From Unio delphinus (taxonomy: Eukaryota; Mollusca; Bivalvia; Unionida; Unionidae), in assembly GCA_029339505.1 (NCBI GenBank), contig JAQISU010000081.1, positions 13,179,001 to 13,243,000 on the forward strand: a DNA stretch of 64,000 bases, written 5' to 3'. The notes below the pieces were generated by a model. It saw nothing but the letters and a program-made list of their open reading frames with translations, searched no databases and had not been told where the DNA came from. The number at the start of each line of letters is the position of its first letter. Position 1 is the first letter of the stretch. The position numbers and the translations under genes are program-made. This document shows, one piece after another, positions 22,849-34,800 of this stretch.

Positions 22849-23659
22849 TTATATTTGTTCTGTTGTTCCTGTATCTGGTTTTGCTTCTGTTTCTGTGTAA
22901 GTATTTCCAGTTGAGCTGTTTGTTGTTATTGTTTTTTTTTTTTTTTGGTCTTCTTCATTTAAGTTCCCTAAATGATTTGGTTCTGTGGTTTCTTCAACAT
23001 TTTTGGGACATTTATGTGGCGTGTGCCCCGTCTCTCTGCACCTGTTGCATTTTCTGTGATATATGCAGCCTTTGTACCATGATTTTGTGATGAACCCATG
23101 TAGAGAAAACGCCCTTTTTATGCTTCTTAACTTTGTTTTTGCAATTACTAATATTCTGGTTGCATTGTATATGGTAAAACCTGGAACTGTGTCAAGTCTT
23201 GACTCCTCTACTGTGATTCGAAACTTTTCTTCGAAACACTCCACTGTGTTTTGTAAGGGTATCTCTATTGGTAGGTCTGTAAGATGTAGCTCTCCTGTCT
23301 GTTTTTTTTTTATCTTTCTCAATATCGGTTCTGCTTTCCTGACTATAACCTTTTCCCCGAGTATATTAATTTCTCCATATGGTAGCGCTGGTGAGTTGCC
23401 TCGTGGTCTTATTTATATAGTCTTTGTACCCTTCTCTATTTATCGAATAAATCTTTTGCTGTATTTCTGTGTCCCTTACTTTCAGTGCTATTAAAACCGT
23501 TGACACCCCGGGTATATTTCCCCTCTGTATTCCTTGCATATCTAGTAATTGCGTTCCTTCCTTATAATTACATTCAAGAGATGAGCCTTCCTCGGTGTCT
23601 ACTCTCCTTATCCTGAAAAATGTCTGTAAGTACAATGTGGCCTTGCGTGCCGCCGCCAT
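22849..23659 (-). mobile_element. L1/Tx1-like LINE copy 2, ORF1 region (two broken frames)
   Basis: Two minus-strand frames (23366-23659 and 22849-23322) make up an ORF1-like nucleic-acid-binding protein. The second contains a CCHC zinc knuckle, CNRCRETGHTPHKCP, followed by a Lys/Thr-rich tail. They are separated by a frameshift. No ORF2 is recognisable at 22.1-22.8 kb, which is very T-rich, so this copy is 3'-truncated or scrambled. Its 5' flank to 24430 matches the 5' flank of the longer copy near 30480-30690. Confidence 0.75.
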
Positions 23660-23874
23660 TTTTCCCTCAGTATGTTTACCTTTTTCGTCTTTTAGTATTA
23701 CTTAGTATTACTCACCTTTTTAGTTTAGGATTTGTTTGCTTTTCACATTCAAAGCATTCTTTGGCGCCTTTGCTTCCGCTCGCTTGCTTCGGTGGCATTA
23801 TACTGCTGTTTTTATACGTGTTTTTTTGACACTATATTTTTCGGTTTCGCAGGAGGCCTTGGTTTGCCTAATAG

Positions 23875-24197
23875 TTTCTTTGTTTGTTTGTTTAGGATTT
23901 TTAACGTAGCTTTAACAATTTTTCAGTCATATCGCTACGATGTCTGCTTTGAGGCAGTTTATAGTGATGTCTAGCACTGAGGCATCATGCCGCAGACATG
24001 TAGCATGATGTCCCACCCAGTCACATTATCCTGACACCAGGTCGACCAGTCCTAACACTAACCTCTTAATGCTGAGCGTCAAGCGAGGCAGCTGTTAGTT
24101 CCATTTTTGTAAGTCTTTGGTATGACTCGGCCATGGATCGAACCCACGACCTCCCGCTTCCGCGGCGAACGCTCTAACCACTAGGCCACCGGAGCGG
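23875..24197 (-). mobile_element. tRNA-derived SINE, family A, with 16-bp target-site duplication
   Basis: On the minus strand: head CCGGTGGCCTAGTGGTTAGA (box A) and GTGGGTTCGATCCATGG (box B), then the same body as the copy at 7695. The 16-base sequence TTGGTTTGCCTAATAG flanks it at 23859-23874 and 24198-24213. It inserted into the 5' region of the LINE copy 2 and is therefore younger than that copy. Confidence 0.93.
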
Positions 24198-24774
24198 TTG
24201 GTTTGCCTAATAGACATCTCTAAAAAAAAGTTGTAGGGTTCGTCCTCTCAGCTACTAATGTCACTAGACCTCGTTGATAATCGGTATTGCATTTTGGGAT
24301 TCCTTCTAAATAAACCACGAACAACATCAGATCGACTGTAATCGTAAATTTACCACCCTGACCATTACTGGTCCACGTTGAGCATTGCTTATGATCGTCA
24401 TATTTGTTATTTAATTATCTAATCTTTTTGGGGGGTGGGGGGCACCAGGCAGATGCCCCTCTCCTATTTAAAAAACTAAAAATAAGTGTGCTTTATGTGT
24501 GAGTGTATTCCCCCATATGTGTTGTTTTTAGTTTTTTTTAAAGAAAATTTCATTACTTTTAACCTAACCTTTCTTTACCATCGGGATTATGTAAATAATA
24601 GGAGGAGTTTTCGTCCCTAATGTTTTCTATGAGAAGGATTCCTCCAAAGTTGGGTTCGAAACCCATCCTGGGTCTCCTGTCTCGTTTTAATATTTTTAAA
24701 GTTAACCTTGGCTAGGGGTTTTCTATATCCTGTGTATGCTATTTGTGTTGTGCTATTGTGCTATTTGTATGTTG

Positions 24775-24775
<1 letters not shown>

Positions 24776-24854
<79 letters not shown>
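24776..24854. repeat. (TA)n microsatellite
   Basis: About 39 TA units at the 3' side of the LINE region. Confidence 0.97.
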
Positions 24855-24857
<3 letters not shown>

Positions 24858-26432
24858 CGGTCTTCATTTTTTTTATTATTTATATCTTTATTCCTTTTGA
24901 ATTTTGTAAGGCATGTTGTACTAAGTTTAAGGTTTTAGTATTGGTTGTTAAAACCATCCTTTTGTTTTAATGCTTGTATTATCCCGTTCCATTCCTTGTA
25001 ATCTTCCTTATTTATTCTATATGTCTACTTTGATCGAAGCGGGATCGGTACATTTTTTATTGTATTTTGTACATCACCCGTCTCGATCTTTTTCGTCCTT
25101 TATTTATTTACTGTATTTACTCTATTCTGTACCAAAAGAAACTGTTTATTATCCCTCTAAACGGGCTTTCTGTAAATTTCATACGAAGCTTTACAGAGTA
25201 TACATGATAGATTGAGTATAAATCACCAGTGACTTAATATGATAGCATACTTATTTGGGGAAAAGTTTCTTTCTTATGTTAAAACCTAGCTAATGCGTGA
25301 GTTGTGTTGCTCTGCTTATTTCTCTAGGTTGAGTTTATTTCCCAGCTCTTTCACGGGCCTGCCCACTTCGCGTAGCGCCATGTGATTTAGCCCCGTGTTT
25401 TCCTTACTAGTACTTCTCCTCCTGAGTTCCCTGTCCCCCCACCCCCACCCCCGTCTAATATTTTCCCCTATAACTATAAATTTTGCTATTTCATTTAATA
25501 TATCTCTTGAGAATTTCCCGTCTTGGTATAGCAGATTTCTGTTATTGTATATTTGTTTTGTGTTGATATTTTGGATTATATTATTTATTTCTTGTATGTT
25601 GGAGTTACATTGAGTAATAATATGCTTTTTTGAAAAAGTGTAATTTTATACAGTGGACATTTTGGCGACACTACGATCATATGCCTTCTCACTGCGTTTT
25701 CTCCTGTCAACAACGCATCATGCATGTATTTGAACAGGATATTTTTCATTTTTAATGATCCTAATCCGACCCAGTTTCCCCAGGCTCTATCCCAATTGAT
25801 GTTTATGTTTTTTTTTTGTTCTATTTTATTTTTTCCTTATTTATTGTGTGTTCGGTTAACCATTTGTATGTGGATTTTGTATCAATTTCCCATAAGTCCT
25901 TATCATCCCTATATTTATATAGCAGCTCTTTAATCGATCTTAATTTCCTTGGCACCTCTAAAAGTTTTATAAGTTTATTATTCCTATATATGTTATTTCT
26001 CTGCTTCATTGAAAAACCGAAGTAATAGATATATAGCCCTTGCCAGCTATTTTAGGCTCTGCTTTAATGTCCTTAAATCTATTTAGAATGTTGGTGCTTT
26101 TAATTAGGGTCGGGTGGGGAAGGCCTAGGCCTATCCTTTTCCCTTCCTTATATAAAGTTTCTTTGTTGATGTAGTGCATTTTAAAACCCCATAAATATTT
26201 AATAATTTCGTTATCTATCTTTTATAGTGTTGCGTTTTTTATGTCTACCGTTGTTAATTTGTAATTAAGGTGCACATACATGTAGTTTTTGGCAACTTGT
26301 GCTTTTTCCAATAGGCATATTGGCGTTAGTGTCCAGATTTGTAAATTTTTTTGTATATTTTCCCTGATTTCTTGGAGGTTTCATTTCACCTCATCCTTCG
26401 CAAAATTTATACCTAAAGTTTTAACTTTGTCT

Positions 26433-27192
26433 TTAATTAGGGGAGTAGGTAGTCCATGTTTCTTGCCTCTCCAGTTTCCTATTAAAAGTATTTGTTTTGT
26501 CGGTATTTATTTTTGATCCCGACACTTGTCCTAATTGTTCGAATTCCTTTTTTAGTTCATTATAGGAATTTGTATCTTGAATAAAGTTAGTACAATCATC
26601 CGCATGTTGCATCATTTTTATTTCTTCTTTAATATTTGGAACTTTGATCCCTACGATCCCATGGTTATTATTTATTTTAATACTTAGTATTTCTATTGCT
26701 ATTACGTATAACAACATAGATAGTGGCCATCCTTGCCTCACCGATCTTTGAATTTCAAATTTATCCGTTCTTGCCCCGTTGACCTGTACACATGAGTTTA
26801 TGTCTCTGTACAGGAGTTTTGTAAATTTTGAAAATGTTTTTCAAAGCCAAATTTTTCTAGTGTCTTGTATAGATAGTTTTGTTCAAGTCTGTCAAAAGCT
26901 TGTTCGTGGTCTATTAGTACCATAGCACTATTTTTTCCAGGTATATTTATATGTTCTATAATAGTTTGATCTTTAATATGTTGTTTTGTATATCCCGCCC
27001 TTTCGGGTCGCTAGTTTGATTTATATTTATAAAATTATCAAGACACTTTTTAACCCTTTCAGCTAATATTTTACTTATAATTTTATAGTCAATATTAAGG
27101 AGTGAGATGGGTCTCCAATTCCTTATCTCTTCCCTATCTCCCTTCCCTTTATATATTAATGTTATCATGCCCTCCCTCATTGTGTTTGACAT
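26433..27192 (-). pseudogene. LINE ORF2 reverse transcriptase fragments
   Basis: 27192-26956 carries GMITLIYKGKGDREEIRNWR and PISLLNIDYKI, RT block 0-1 motifs. 26741-26433 carries RQGWPLSMLLYVIAIEIL and the catalytic block as HADDCTNF. The usual YADD is HADD here and GCPLS is GWPLS, consistent with decay. Stops lie between the frames. Confidence 0.85.
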
Positions 27193-27780
27193 ATTTCTAT
27201 TCCTTAGTGAATTGTTGTTATATAACCATTCTAGTACTGGCGACAGCTCTCCGCATAATTTTTTTTATATAGAATTCTGCTTAGAGTCCATCTCTCCCCG
27301 GTGCTTTTTTTTAGATAGATTCCCTATAGTCGGTATAATTTCGTCTTGTGAGATAAATTCCTCACATTAGTTTCTATGTTCTGAGGGAATTTTCTCACAT
27401 TTTGTATCTCGTAGGTACGTCTCTATATCCTCGTCTTCTATGTTCTGTGAAGTATATAGGTCTTTATAGTAATTTTTTATATATTCAAGTATCTGAGTTT
27501 TGTCAGTCGATATTTCCCTCCCTAAAGAGTCTAGTGTCACCCAACCCGCTTTTTTTGTTTCTTAACTCCTCCCTTTGATATAGCCCCTCTGCGTATTCAT
27601 ATGAATGTGTAAAATGTCCTGCTTTAATTTCTCTACCCTTGTGTTGTTCCTTTTTTAAACTGACTAATCTTATTTCTAGTGTTTATTTTCTGCTTTGTGT
27701 TGTTATTGTTTTTATATAATTTTCTAGTGCTTCTATTTCTAATTTTATTTTCCTAGCCCTTATTTTTTAATGGAAGATCG

Positions 27781-28591
27781 CTATCTTCTTAAAAGTTTTT
27801 TGAGTTTGTCCCATTCCTGTATAATGTCTAAATTTTCCTGATTTTTAAATTTTTCTGTTTTCCTTTTTATCTGTTTCCCAAAATCCTCGTTTTCCAATAT
27901 TTTATTATTTAATTTCCATGATCCCCTTCCCCACTTTGTTATTTTATTTTTTCCTATTTCCACAAAAATTAACTTATGGTCCGAAATTTGATAATCAAAG
28001 ACCCCTGGTTTTTTGTAATTGTTTGTTCCACAAGATGTGCCCCAAAATTTATCTAGTCTACTCCCTTTGTTATTTTTGTATGTATAAGTGTATTCCACCC
28101 TTGGCATATTTAACTGTCTGTATATATCAATTAGGTTTAATGATCTCACGATTTGATCCATTTGGTCTTTAATAATAATGACCTTGTCATTCAGTTTTCC
28201 CGTTCTGTCTATTTCGTATCCTACCCAGTTAAAATCCCCTCTTAAGATCAAATTACCTGTTGTCTGGTTTTCTAAGTACTCCATCAGTTTTGCTGCAAAG
28301 GCTACTTTCATATTTTTTGTTGGCATGTATACATTCAGAAAATTGCTGCTTCCCATTTTAATATGTATTAGTCTTCCCTTGAAAAAAATCCCCTTTCTTT
28401 ATCCTTTCCCATTTACATTCCCGTTTGTTTTTAATTATCGTTGCTGTCCCTCCCCTTATATCCTGTCTCCCATAGTTATTACTTATAACTATACTGCCCA
28501 TATCCCTCTCAAGTTGTTCTTTTATTTCATCTGCCAGTCCATTATGAGTTTCCTGTATAAACAGTAGGTCATAGTCACCTATTTTTGTCAA
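27781..28591 (-). pseudogene. LINE ORF2 endonuclease domain
   Basis: Two frames separated by a frameshift near 28357. The N-terminal part has LLFIQETHNG (the Glu of the APE fold) and RGGTATIIKN. The C-terminal part has NVYMPT, LRGDFNWV (the catalytic GDFN motif), SRLDKFWGT and QISDHKLIFVEI (the terminal SDH catalytic pair). This is the apurinic-like endonuclease that nicks target DNA for target-primed reverse transcription. Confidence 0.85.
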
Positions 28592-29435
28592 TTTTTTGCT
28601 TTCTCTTTCTTAAAACCATTTATATTTATAGACAACAGACGGAAGTTTTGTTCTTCCATTTGTGTTCTCACCAGGTTGCCGCTTTCTGAAATTTGTACTA
28701 GTGGTTATTTTAAATTATTGTCTATTGTTTTAGATTTACATCGCCTATTTCTCCCCCTTTTACCGGGGATCCTGGGTCGTCTCTTAATGTCTTAATGGTA
28801 CTATCTGGGATCTCAATGTCACTGGTGATTTGAGATGTAAAGTGTGTCCTTAAACGTATTCCCCGTAACATGTCCCTCAGAGGCAGTCTCACTTAGGCAG
28901 GCCTCCTCCTCATCTTTCCCTTGTTTCTCTTCTCTTTTCCTATGTTAGTTTCCATTTCAGTTTCATTTTGTTTTTGTTTCTCCTTCTCTTTTTTTGTGTT
29001 TCCTTTTCCTCATCTAGTGATTGGGACAAACCTTGCGTGTTATTCTCTTTTGTGTAGTAAATACTTTTGTCCTCGAAAGAGGAGGAGTAGTTAATTGCCT
29101 TCCTCTTTTGTCGCTCTTTTCCCCTTTGCGATTGGTGTTGATGATGTAAGAGGAACCATCAGGCTTTCCTGTATGATGAAACTCTTTCTCTCTTCCTTTC
29201 CCTCTACTGACAGAGTTTCAAAGGGATTATTTGTCATTATGGTGTATTTCAATTTCAATGGTGTTTTCCCTCCCGTTTTGTTTGGGGTTAAAATTTCATG
29301 CCATTTGTCCTGTTCTTCTGGCGTTTTTTCATTTTCTCTTCTCTTTTGGTGAGTTACTTGTTTTTCTGGATTTGTAGTTTTTTTTTCTGCAGCCACTGTC
29401 GCGTAAGTTTTGTCTCCATTTGTGTTTCCATTTAA

Positions 29436-30185
29436 TTAGTCCTTACAATCCCAGGGCCCATGTCCGATTACTCCATATTTTGGGCATTTCCTTTCCGCCT
29501 CACAGTTCCGGTACCATGAGCGGAGTTTAAATCCCATGCAATAGAAAAATGCTGGGAATTTTCGAGCGTCTTCCTCTGACACTGTTACAATTCTGGCCCC
29601 CGAGCTGATGTGTCTCCATCCCCAGATATTTGCCATTTTTAGAGCTATTGATCTTACGTTAAGTCTTTGAAAGATTTTATTTTTTAACTCATCAATGTCA
29701 TTTTGCATGGGTAGGCCACTGATATGTACCTCCACCGTCTTCGGGCCTATTTGGCGCTTAAAAGGTGGTGCTTTATTGACGTATGCAGTTCTTCCTCTAA
29801 CTTGAAACTCAGTGCACTCCAGTATAGGTGTCGATTTGTCCACAGTATAAAACATGTACTTGTTGTATCCTGCATTTTGTAGACCCTCGATGCTGTACAT
29901 ATTGACCCCCATGGCCTGCATGGCTGCCAGGATTTCTGCCTGTCTTGGAGCTCTCTCTTCGCCTCCGAAGTCTATCAGCTGGCACCCTTCTTGGTGATAT
30001 GCCAATAAGGTATTTCCTTCAACCGCCACGTCCAAATACAAATGTAGCCTCGACCTACTTCCCTTCATTGAAGGCCTCTGCTGTGCCTCCTGCCCCTGGG
30101 GGATTTCTGACTGAATGTTATGTTGGGGTCCCACTCCCGCATTTCTATACTCCCCTCTTCCCTTTTCATTTACCTCCCCTTCCAT
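29436..30185 (-). CDS. LINE ORF1 protein with Cys/His motif, intact frame
   Basis: An uninterrupted 249-residue ORF. It has a Gly/Gln-rich N-terminus, a central region with the RRM-like patch VEVHISGLPM (around residue 150) and a C-terminal C-x8-C-x2-C-x3/4-G-x4-H-type cluster (NCEAERKCPKYGVIGHGPWDC), a degraded zinc knuckle. The role in this family is binding LINE RNA in ribonucleoprotein particles. It lies just upstream of the ORF2 remnants on the same strand, as in L1/Tx1 elements. The first Cys spacing looks altered relative to a standard CCHC knuckle. Confidence 0.75.
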   Translation of the reverse strand: MEGEVNEKGRGEYRNAGVGPQHNIQSEIPQGQEAQQRPSMKGSRSRLHLYLDVAVEGNTLLAYHQEGCQLIDFGGEERAPRQAEILAAMQAMGVNMYSIEGLQNAGYNKYMFYTVDKSTPILECTEFQVRGRTAYVNKAPPFKRQIGPKTVEVHISGLPMQNDIDELKNKIFQRLNVRSIALKMANIWGWRHISSGARIVTVSEEDARKFPAFFYCMGFKLRSWYRNCEAERKCPKYGVIGHGPWDCKD

Positions 30186-30479
30186 ATCTCTATAGGTACT
30201 TTCTAAATTTGAGGGTTCTATGATAGGTCTAGATTCAACACAGTATTGAAAAGTAAATAGTGCTTATAATAAAAGACAAAGTGCATAAAACAGTTTAAAT
30301 AGTGAGTGAAAAAGTAAGAGTAAAGAAAGTATGAAAGACAAGAACAAATTCTTACAAAACAATTTAAAGGATCCATTTTTAGAGTAATCCTTTTGAAAAA
30401 ACACTTCAAAAACACAGGTAATTGATCCTTGTATGTAATCCTTTTGTTTGACTGAATAGCAAATTGTATTACATTGATC

Positions 30480-30690
30480 AGTTTTTGGCACCTTTGCTTC
30501 CGCTCGCTTGCTTAGGTGGCATTATATTGTTATCAACTCTCGTTGATAATCGGTATTGCATTTTGGGCATAAACCATGAACAACATCAGATAGACTGTAA
30601 TCGTGAATTTATCACCCTGACCATTACTGGTCCACGTTGAGCATTGTTTATGATCGTCTCATTTGTTATTTAATTATCTGATCACTCTAA
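30480..30690 (-). mobile_element. LINE 5' region shared with copy 2
   Basis: CACCTTTGCTTCCGCTCGCT matches 23760-23800, and the stretch from CTCTCGTTGATAATCGGTAT to TTATTTAATTATCT matches 24265-24425, with the part between them deleted. Confidence 0.7.
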
Positions 30691-30694
30691 TAAC

Positions 30695-31157
30695 TGTGAC
30701 CCAGGACTCGTGTCGTGAACCAATGTACGTTTTTGTCATGCGGGAGTGCGCGAGTGAGCGATCGATCGATGTGCATGATTCTCGTGCTTCACTAATATTA
30801 AAATAAATTCCCCTTATTACTAACAAAAAGTATCTGGCATTCCTACTATAGTTCTTGAGACAGACAACGCATCGATCAGTACGAGTTGTGAAGATGAAGA
30901 GCACCTGGCTTGAAAGACCATGGTTTGAATAAAATTTGGAAAAAATATACCCTTCGAGTCTGATAAGGTATCATTTGTGTTTTGCTGTGATAAAATTATA
31001 AATGTCTGTGTGTGTATTGTGCATTGTTTTTGTCTTGTATTCTAAGTATGCGCTTTGTATTGTTTTAGGTTTGTTTCGTATCATTTCATCTCGCAATAAA
31101 TCCCACAATCGACAAGCGAGTGTTATCATTTCAACCCTAAATGAGACGGAGCTCACA
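30695..31157 (+). mobile_element. LTR (TGTGA...TCACA) of an LTR retrotransposon
   Basis: A 463-base unit opens with TGTGACCC and closes with GAGCTCACA, ending in CA. Two bases later comes TGGCGCCCACTGCG, a standard primer-binding-site sequence. Only one LTR and a few hundred bases of leader (to about 31500) are visible, with no gag or pol frame. It is a 5' LTR plus leader of a truncated or non-autonomous element. The flanking target-site repeat could not be determined. Confidence 0.75.
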
Positions 31158-31159
31158 TG

Positions 31160-31173
31160 TGGCGCCCACTGCG
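31160..31173 (+). other. LTR retrotransposon primer-binding site
   Basis: TGGCGCCCACTGCG, two bases after the LTR 3' end. The TGGCGCC start is a common PBS for metazoan Gypsy/BEL-type elements. Confidence 0.7.
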
Positions 31174-31696
31174 TGACGTGGGATAGAAGGAAGATCGTAC
31201 CTGACGGGTAAACCAGACCAAGAGACCTCTACTAATGGATCCCCGAAAGGAAACCGCGCTGGATCTAGAGGACGAGAGTGCGCGCTTCCATGCGTCAGTG
31301 TTCTCTTCTGGACCCGAACAGGAAACTTGTGTACATACAATCTACGTTCGTAATGTTTCTCGGAGATGAAAACCAAACTAGGATGACATTAGAATGACAT
31401 CACGGAGAGGAGAGACAATTATAATCACAGCTGATGGACATTACTGTGCTTTGTGTTATGTGATATTCGATAAGTTAGTATCATAGTTTCGAAATGGAGG
31501 ACTCTTGGACTGAAAAAAAAAGCGCAGTAAGTTTTATTTTTCATCCATTTTCGTTGACTTATTCAATAGATCATTTGTCGTTTACACATAAGGTATGACG
31601 TTTCAACCCTATAATTGCGATTATCGCCAACACTGCACGGACAGTTTAGTTCAACACGCGGTAGCAGCACGGCTTGACCCACTTGTTAGATGCTAC

Positions 31697-31855
31697 GTAG
31701 AAATCCTGTGAAATCTAGTCCATGGTCATTGTATTGAATTCGGCCTGTTGGCATATTGGTGAAGGCACAAACTTAGAAATCATGTGAAATCTAGTCCATG
31801 GTCATTGTTGTGAATTCGGCCTGTTGACATATTGGTGAAGGCACAAACGTTAGCA
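31697..31855. repeat. Tandem duplication of about 80 bp
   Basis: Two adjacent copies containing GTGAAATCTAGTCCATGGTC and TATTGGTGAAGGCACAAAC, differing at a few positions. Confidence 0.9.
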
Positions 31856-31859
31856 AATG

Positions 31860-34800
31860 CAAATCTTTGTTACCCAAATAGAATTGTTAATTCAATGGAC
31901 ATTACAATGACTTTTATAGCCGTTACCAAGAATATGCATGTGTATACTTTATTTACATTGTTGATGTCAATTATAATTAAATTATCTGACCACCACATTT
32001 AAGAGAGTATTATAGATCACTGCGTGGGGTGTTTTTGACTGGACAAGAGTTTTCTGACCTCCTAATCTAACATATCAATATGCTTTAAACCCCACCACTA
32101 ACATTTTACAGTTATTCAATGACCGGGTGAAAGTGTCAAAGCATGGCGAGAGTACCGGGTACATTAATTTTGAGTTTATATGTATCCAACAATGTGTTGA
32201 ATATATGAAATAGTTAGATTCTTTTTTCCCAAATCGTGGTTATACGATTGATCGCTGTGATATTTACTAATACTAACTTATTGTCACGAATTATAAAGAC
32301 AATCTTGATATCAGTCTCATACAAGCAGTGATGTTCTGGTAACATTGAAAGAAATTTAGCAAATTGATCACCATTCATAACTTTAATGTTTTAATAAGTC
32401 CCAAGTTTAAGTTTATCACTTAATTTTGAACGGATAGAAGAATTCCTTTCTCGTGTTTTCTGCTGTTTTTGTTCATTCTTTACCTGTTTTTGTTCTATGT
32501 TTTGTTGCTTCTCTTTTTCATATTGACTATACACCCACTCTACCGCACTGATGTATATTATATATGATGCACTTTGTGTCGATTAGATTTTTGTTAGCTT
32601 TAATTTTATTAAACGGCCCTTGTTGTGTATTGGTAATATATTTTGTGCTCTGATGTTAACATTCTTTTTCTAGATTCCGAAATTGTAACAAGAGCTGGAA
32701 ATTCATTTGGATCAGTTTATTCAATTGCTTATAAACCTTTTATTAAAATTATTACGCAATTCTTAGACGATTTCTTGATCGATTTTTCTTTTTAGCAACC
32801 GATTTTGCTGGTTGAGGCATTCGACCAGGAAAGATCTTGTAAAACTCTTGAATTTGCTTTAAGTTTTTTTCACCTCATTTTTCAAATCGAGAAGTGGTTA
32901 AGTTGTTTCAGTAACAGGTTTGAATAATTGTTGCGAACTCTCTGCAAAATCCAACTGAGATCCTGACGTTCTTGTAATTTTTCTTTTGTCTTTACAATGG
33001 TTTTTTAAATGTGTATTAACATCATCACATTCTTGACGTTGTCTTCCCAATGGTGCGTTGAATGTGTATTCGAATAATTACATCCTTGGCGTTAACGTCT
33101 TTCCAAAGGTGCTTTGAATGTGTATTAACATCATCATAAAATATTCCAAGAGAAAATAAGGAATAACCTAAATAATTAAGTACTTTGAAATACTAAAATT
33201 AAGCTGTAAAGTGTTAAAGGAGGAAATCTTCAGATCAACAAGAGTAAAATTTGAGTTGTGACAAGCTACATACAAAGCTTTAATATTACGAACTATTCCT
33301 ACAGCTGTTCTATCTAAACATAAATGGTACCCTGGGAGAAGAGGTTTTAGAAAACATAATTTAGGGTACTTTGATTACTCCAAATTGATGTAAAAGAAGC
33401 AAAATTCTAAACTGCATCAACGAGTGACTACTCCATACTGAAAGTGCCTTTTCCAGGTCAAAAGTATGTTTTATTGGAACAAACCATGGTAAATGGAGAG
33501 TAGACAACACCCAATAGGATTTGGTATAGCAAAATAAAGGAGAAACCCATGTCTCACATCACATGGGAGTATATAATATTTAAAGCAGGTGAAACAATAA
33601 CCACCTGACATGTATTCTTCCAAAGATAATTTATGGAAATCTTATCCATAAAGTTGTAATCCTCATATTTTGTAACAAAACTAACTAAATAATAACCTAA
33701 CAGTCAATGCAGTTTGCATATATTACCATAGCATCAAATACTAAATTTCAACAGTGTATTAGGCCTCACCTGTGAGGAGTGCCATTTGTCAAAGACATCA
33801 ATAGTCATGCAAATGATGTTCAATTTACATGACTTTTAAATTCTTAAATATTTATTATAACTTCGCTAATAATGTCGTTGCTACACAAAGTATATCATTA
33901 TCACACAAACGTCTAAACGCAAGCAAAGCAAAAATATATTCATGAAAATCATCCAAAAAATCTTTCTTGCAATTCCATGTGCCAGATATGGAGAGTTTTT
34001 AATGTTTGGACAGGCACATCCTTTGTTTACTGATTTATATATATATCCCTCATGATATCTGTAAAAAAAAAAACAATTTGCTATAAGAATTTATCAGCTG
34101 ACTTGAAAGAGTCAGGCACTACCATTTATACTGACTCGAAAGTAGATTACAACTAAAATCTTGCCACACCCAGATCTGCTTTAGCATTATGCATCTATCT
34201 GGGTTTGTGCAGTTTGTTAGGAATCAGTAGAACAAACATACCCTGGTATGCATGTACAGTATACTCTGGCAGATCATGAAGATTTTTTTGCAGTTTGATC
34301 TGATTTATGAGTATATACAACACATTTCATCAGATTAAGCTTGGGAATCAAATTATTATAGATCACAAAATGAAGCTATGGTAAGTTCAAAAGTGCATTA
34401 ATTCCATGTTTTGTAAGCTTATAGGTAACAATGTCTACAATATTTAAAAAGATTGTCAGTTTCTCGCGGGTCATGAGCGTTATTCGTATAATATTGTATA
34501 AGCCCCTCTTGTCAAAGGGTTATTGTTACGTCCCACTTTGTCGAGGGGTATTGCACAACATATAACAATAATACTATAACCCACTCCCCTCTGATACTCG
34601 TTATCTAAGAGATGACCACCCGCGGTATAATTGTCCGGTTCGAGTAAGAGAATGTATATGGCAACCTAAGAGGGTATATTGAACAAAACAACTCCGAGCC
34701 CCCGTAAAGATAAATAAACAATTTCATCAAATACATACACAATTATGAAATTTCCTTTCATTTGGAATACACGCGGTTTAGAAATAAACTTTCACCGAAT

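Larger units (their letters stand above)
24860..30215 (-). mobile_element. L1/Tx1-like LINE, near full length but degenerate
   Basis: Read on the minus strand: ORF1 (30185-29436), endonuclease (28591-27781), RT pieces (27192-26956 and 26741-26433) and a C-terminal region with KIDNEIIKYLWGFKM and LLEVPRKLRSIKELLYKY (26280-25800). Below about 25800 the sequence is T-rich with no certain domain and the 3' end is not fixed. Order and motifs fit the L1/Tx1 group, which has an AP endonuclease and no RNase H. ORF1 is intact; ORF2 is broken into several frames, so the element cannot move on its own as sequenced. Confidence 0.88.

Noticed and set aside
22314..22900. Plus-strand hydrophobic Phe/Leu-rich ORFs
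   Set aside because: Complement of the A-rich minus-strand LINE; composition artefacts rather than membrane proteins.
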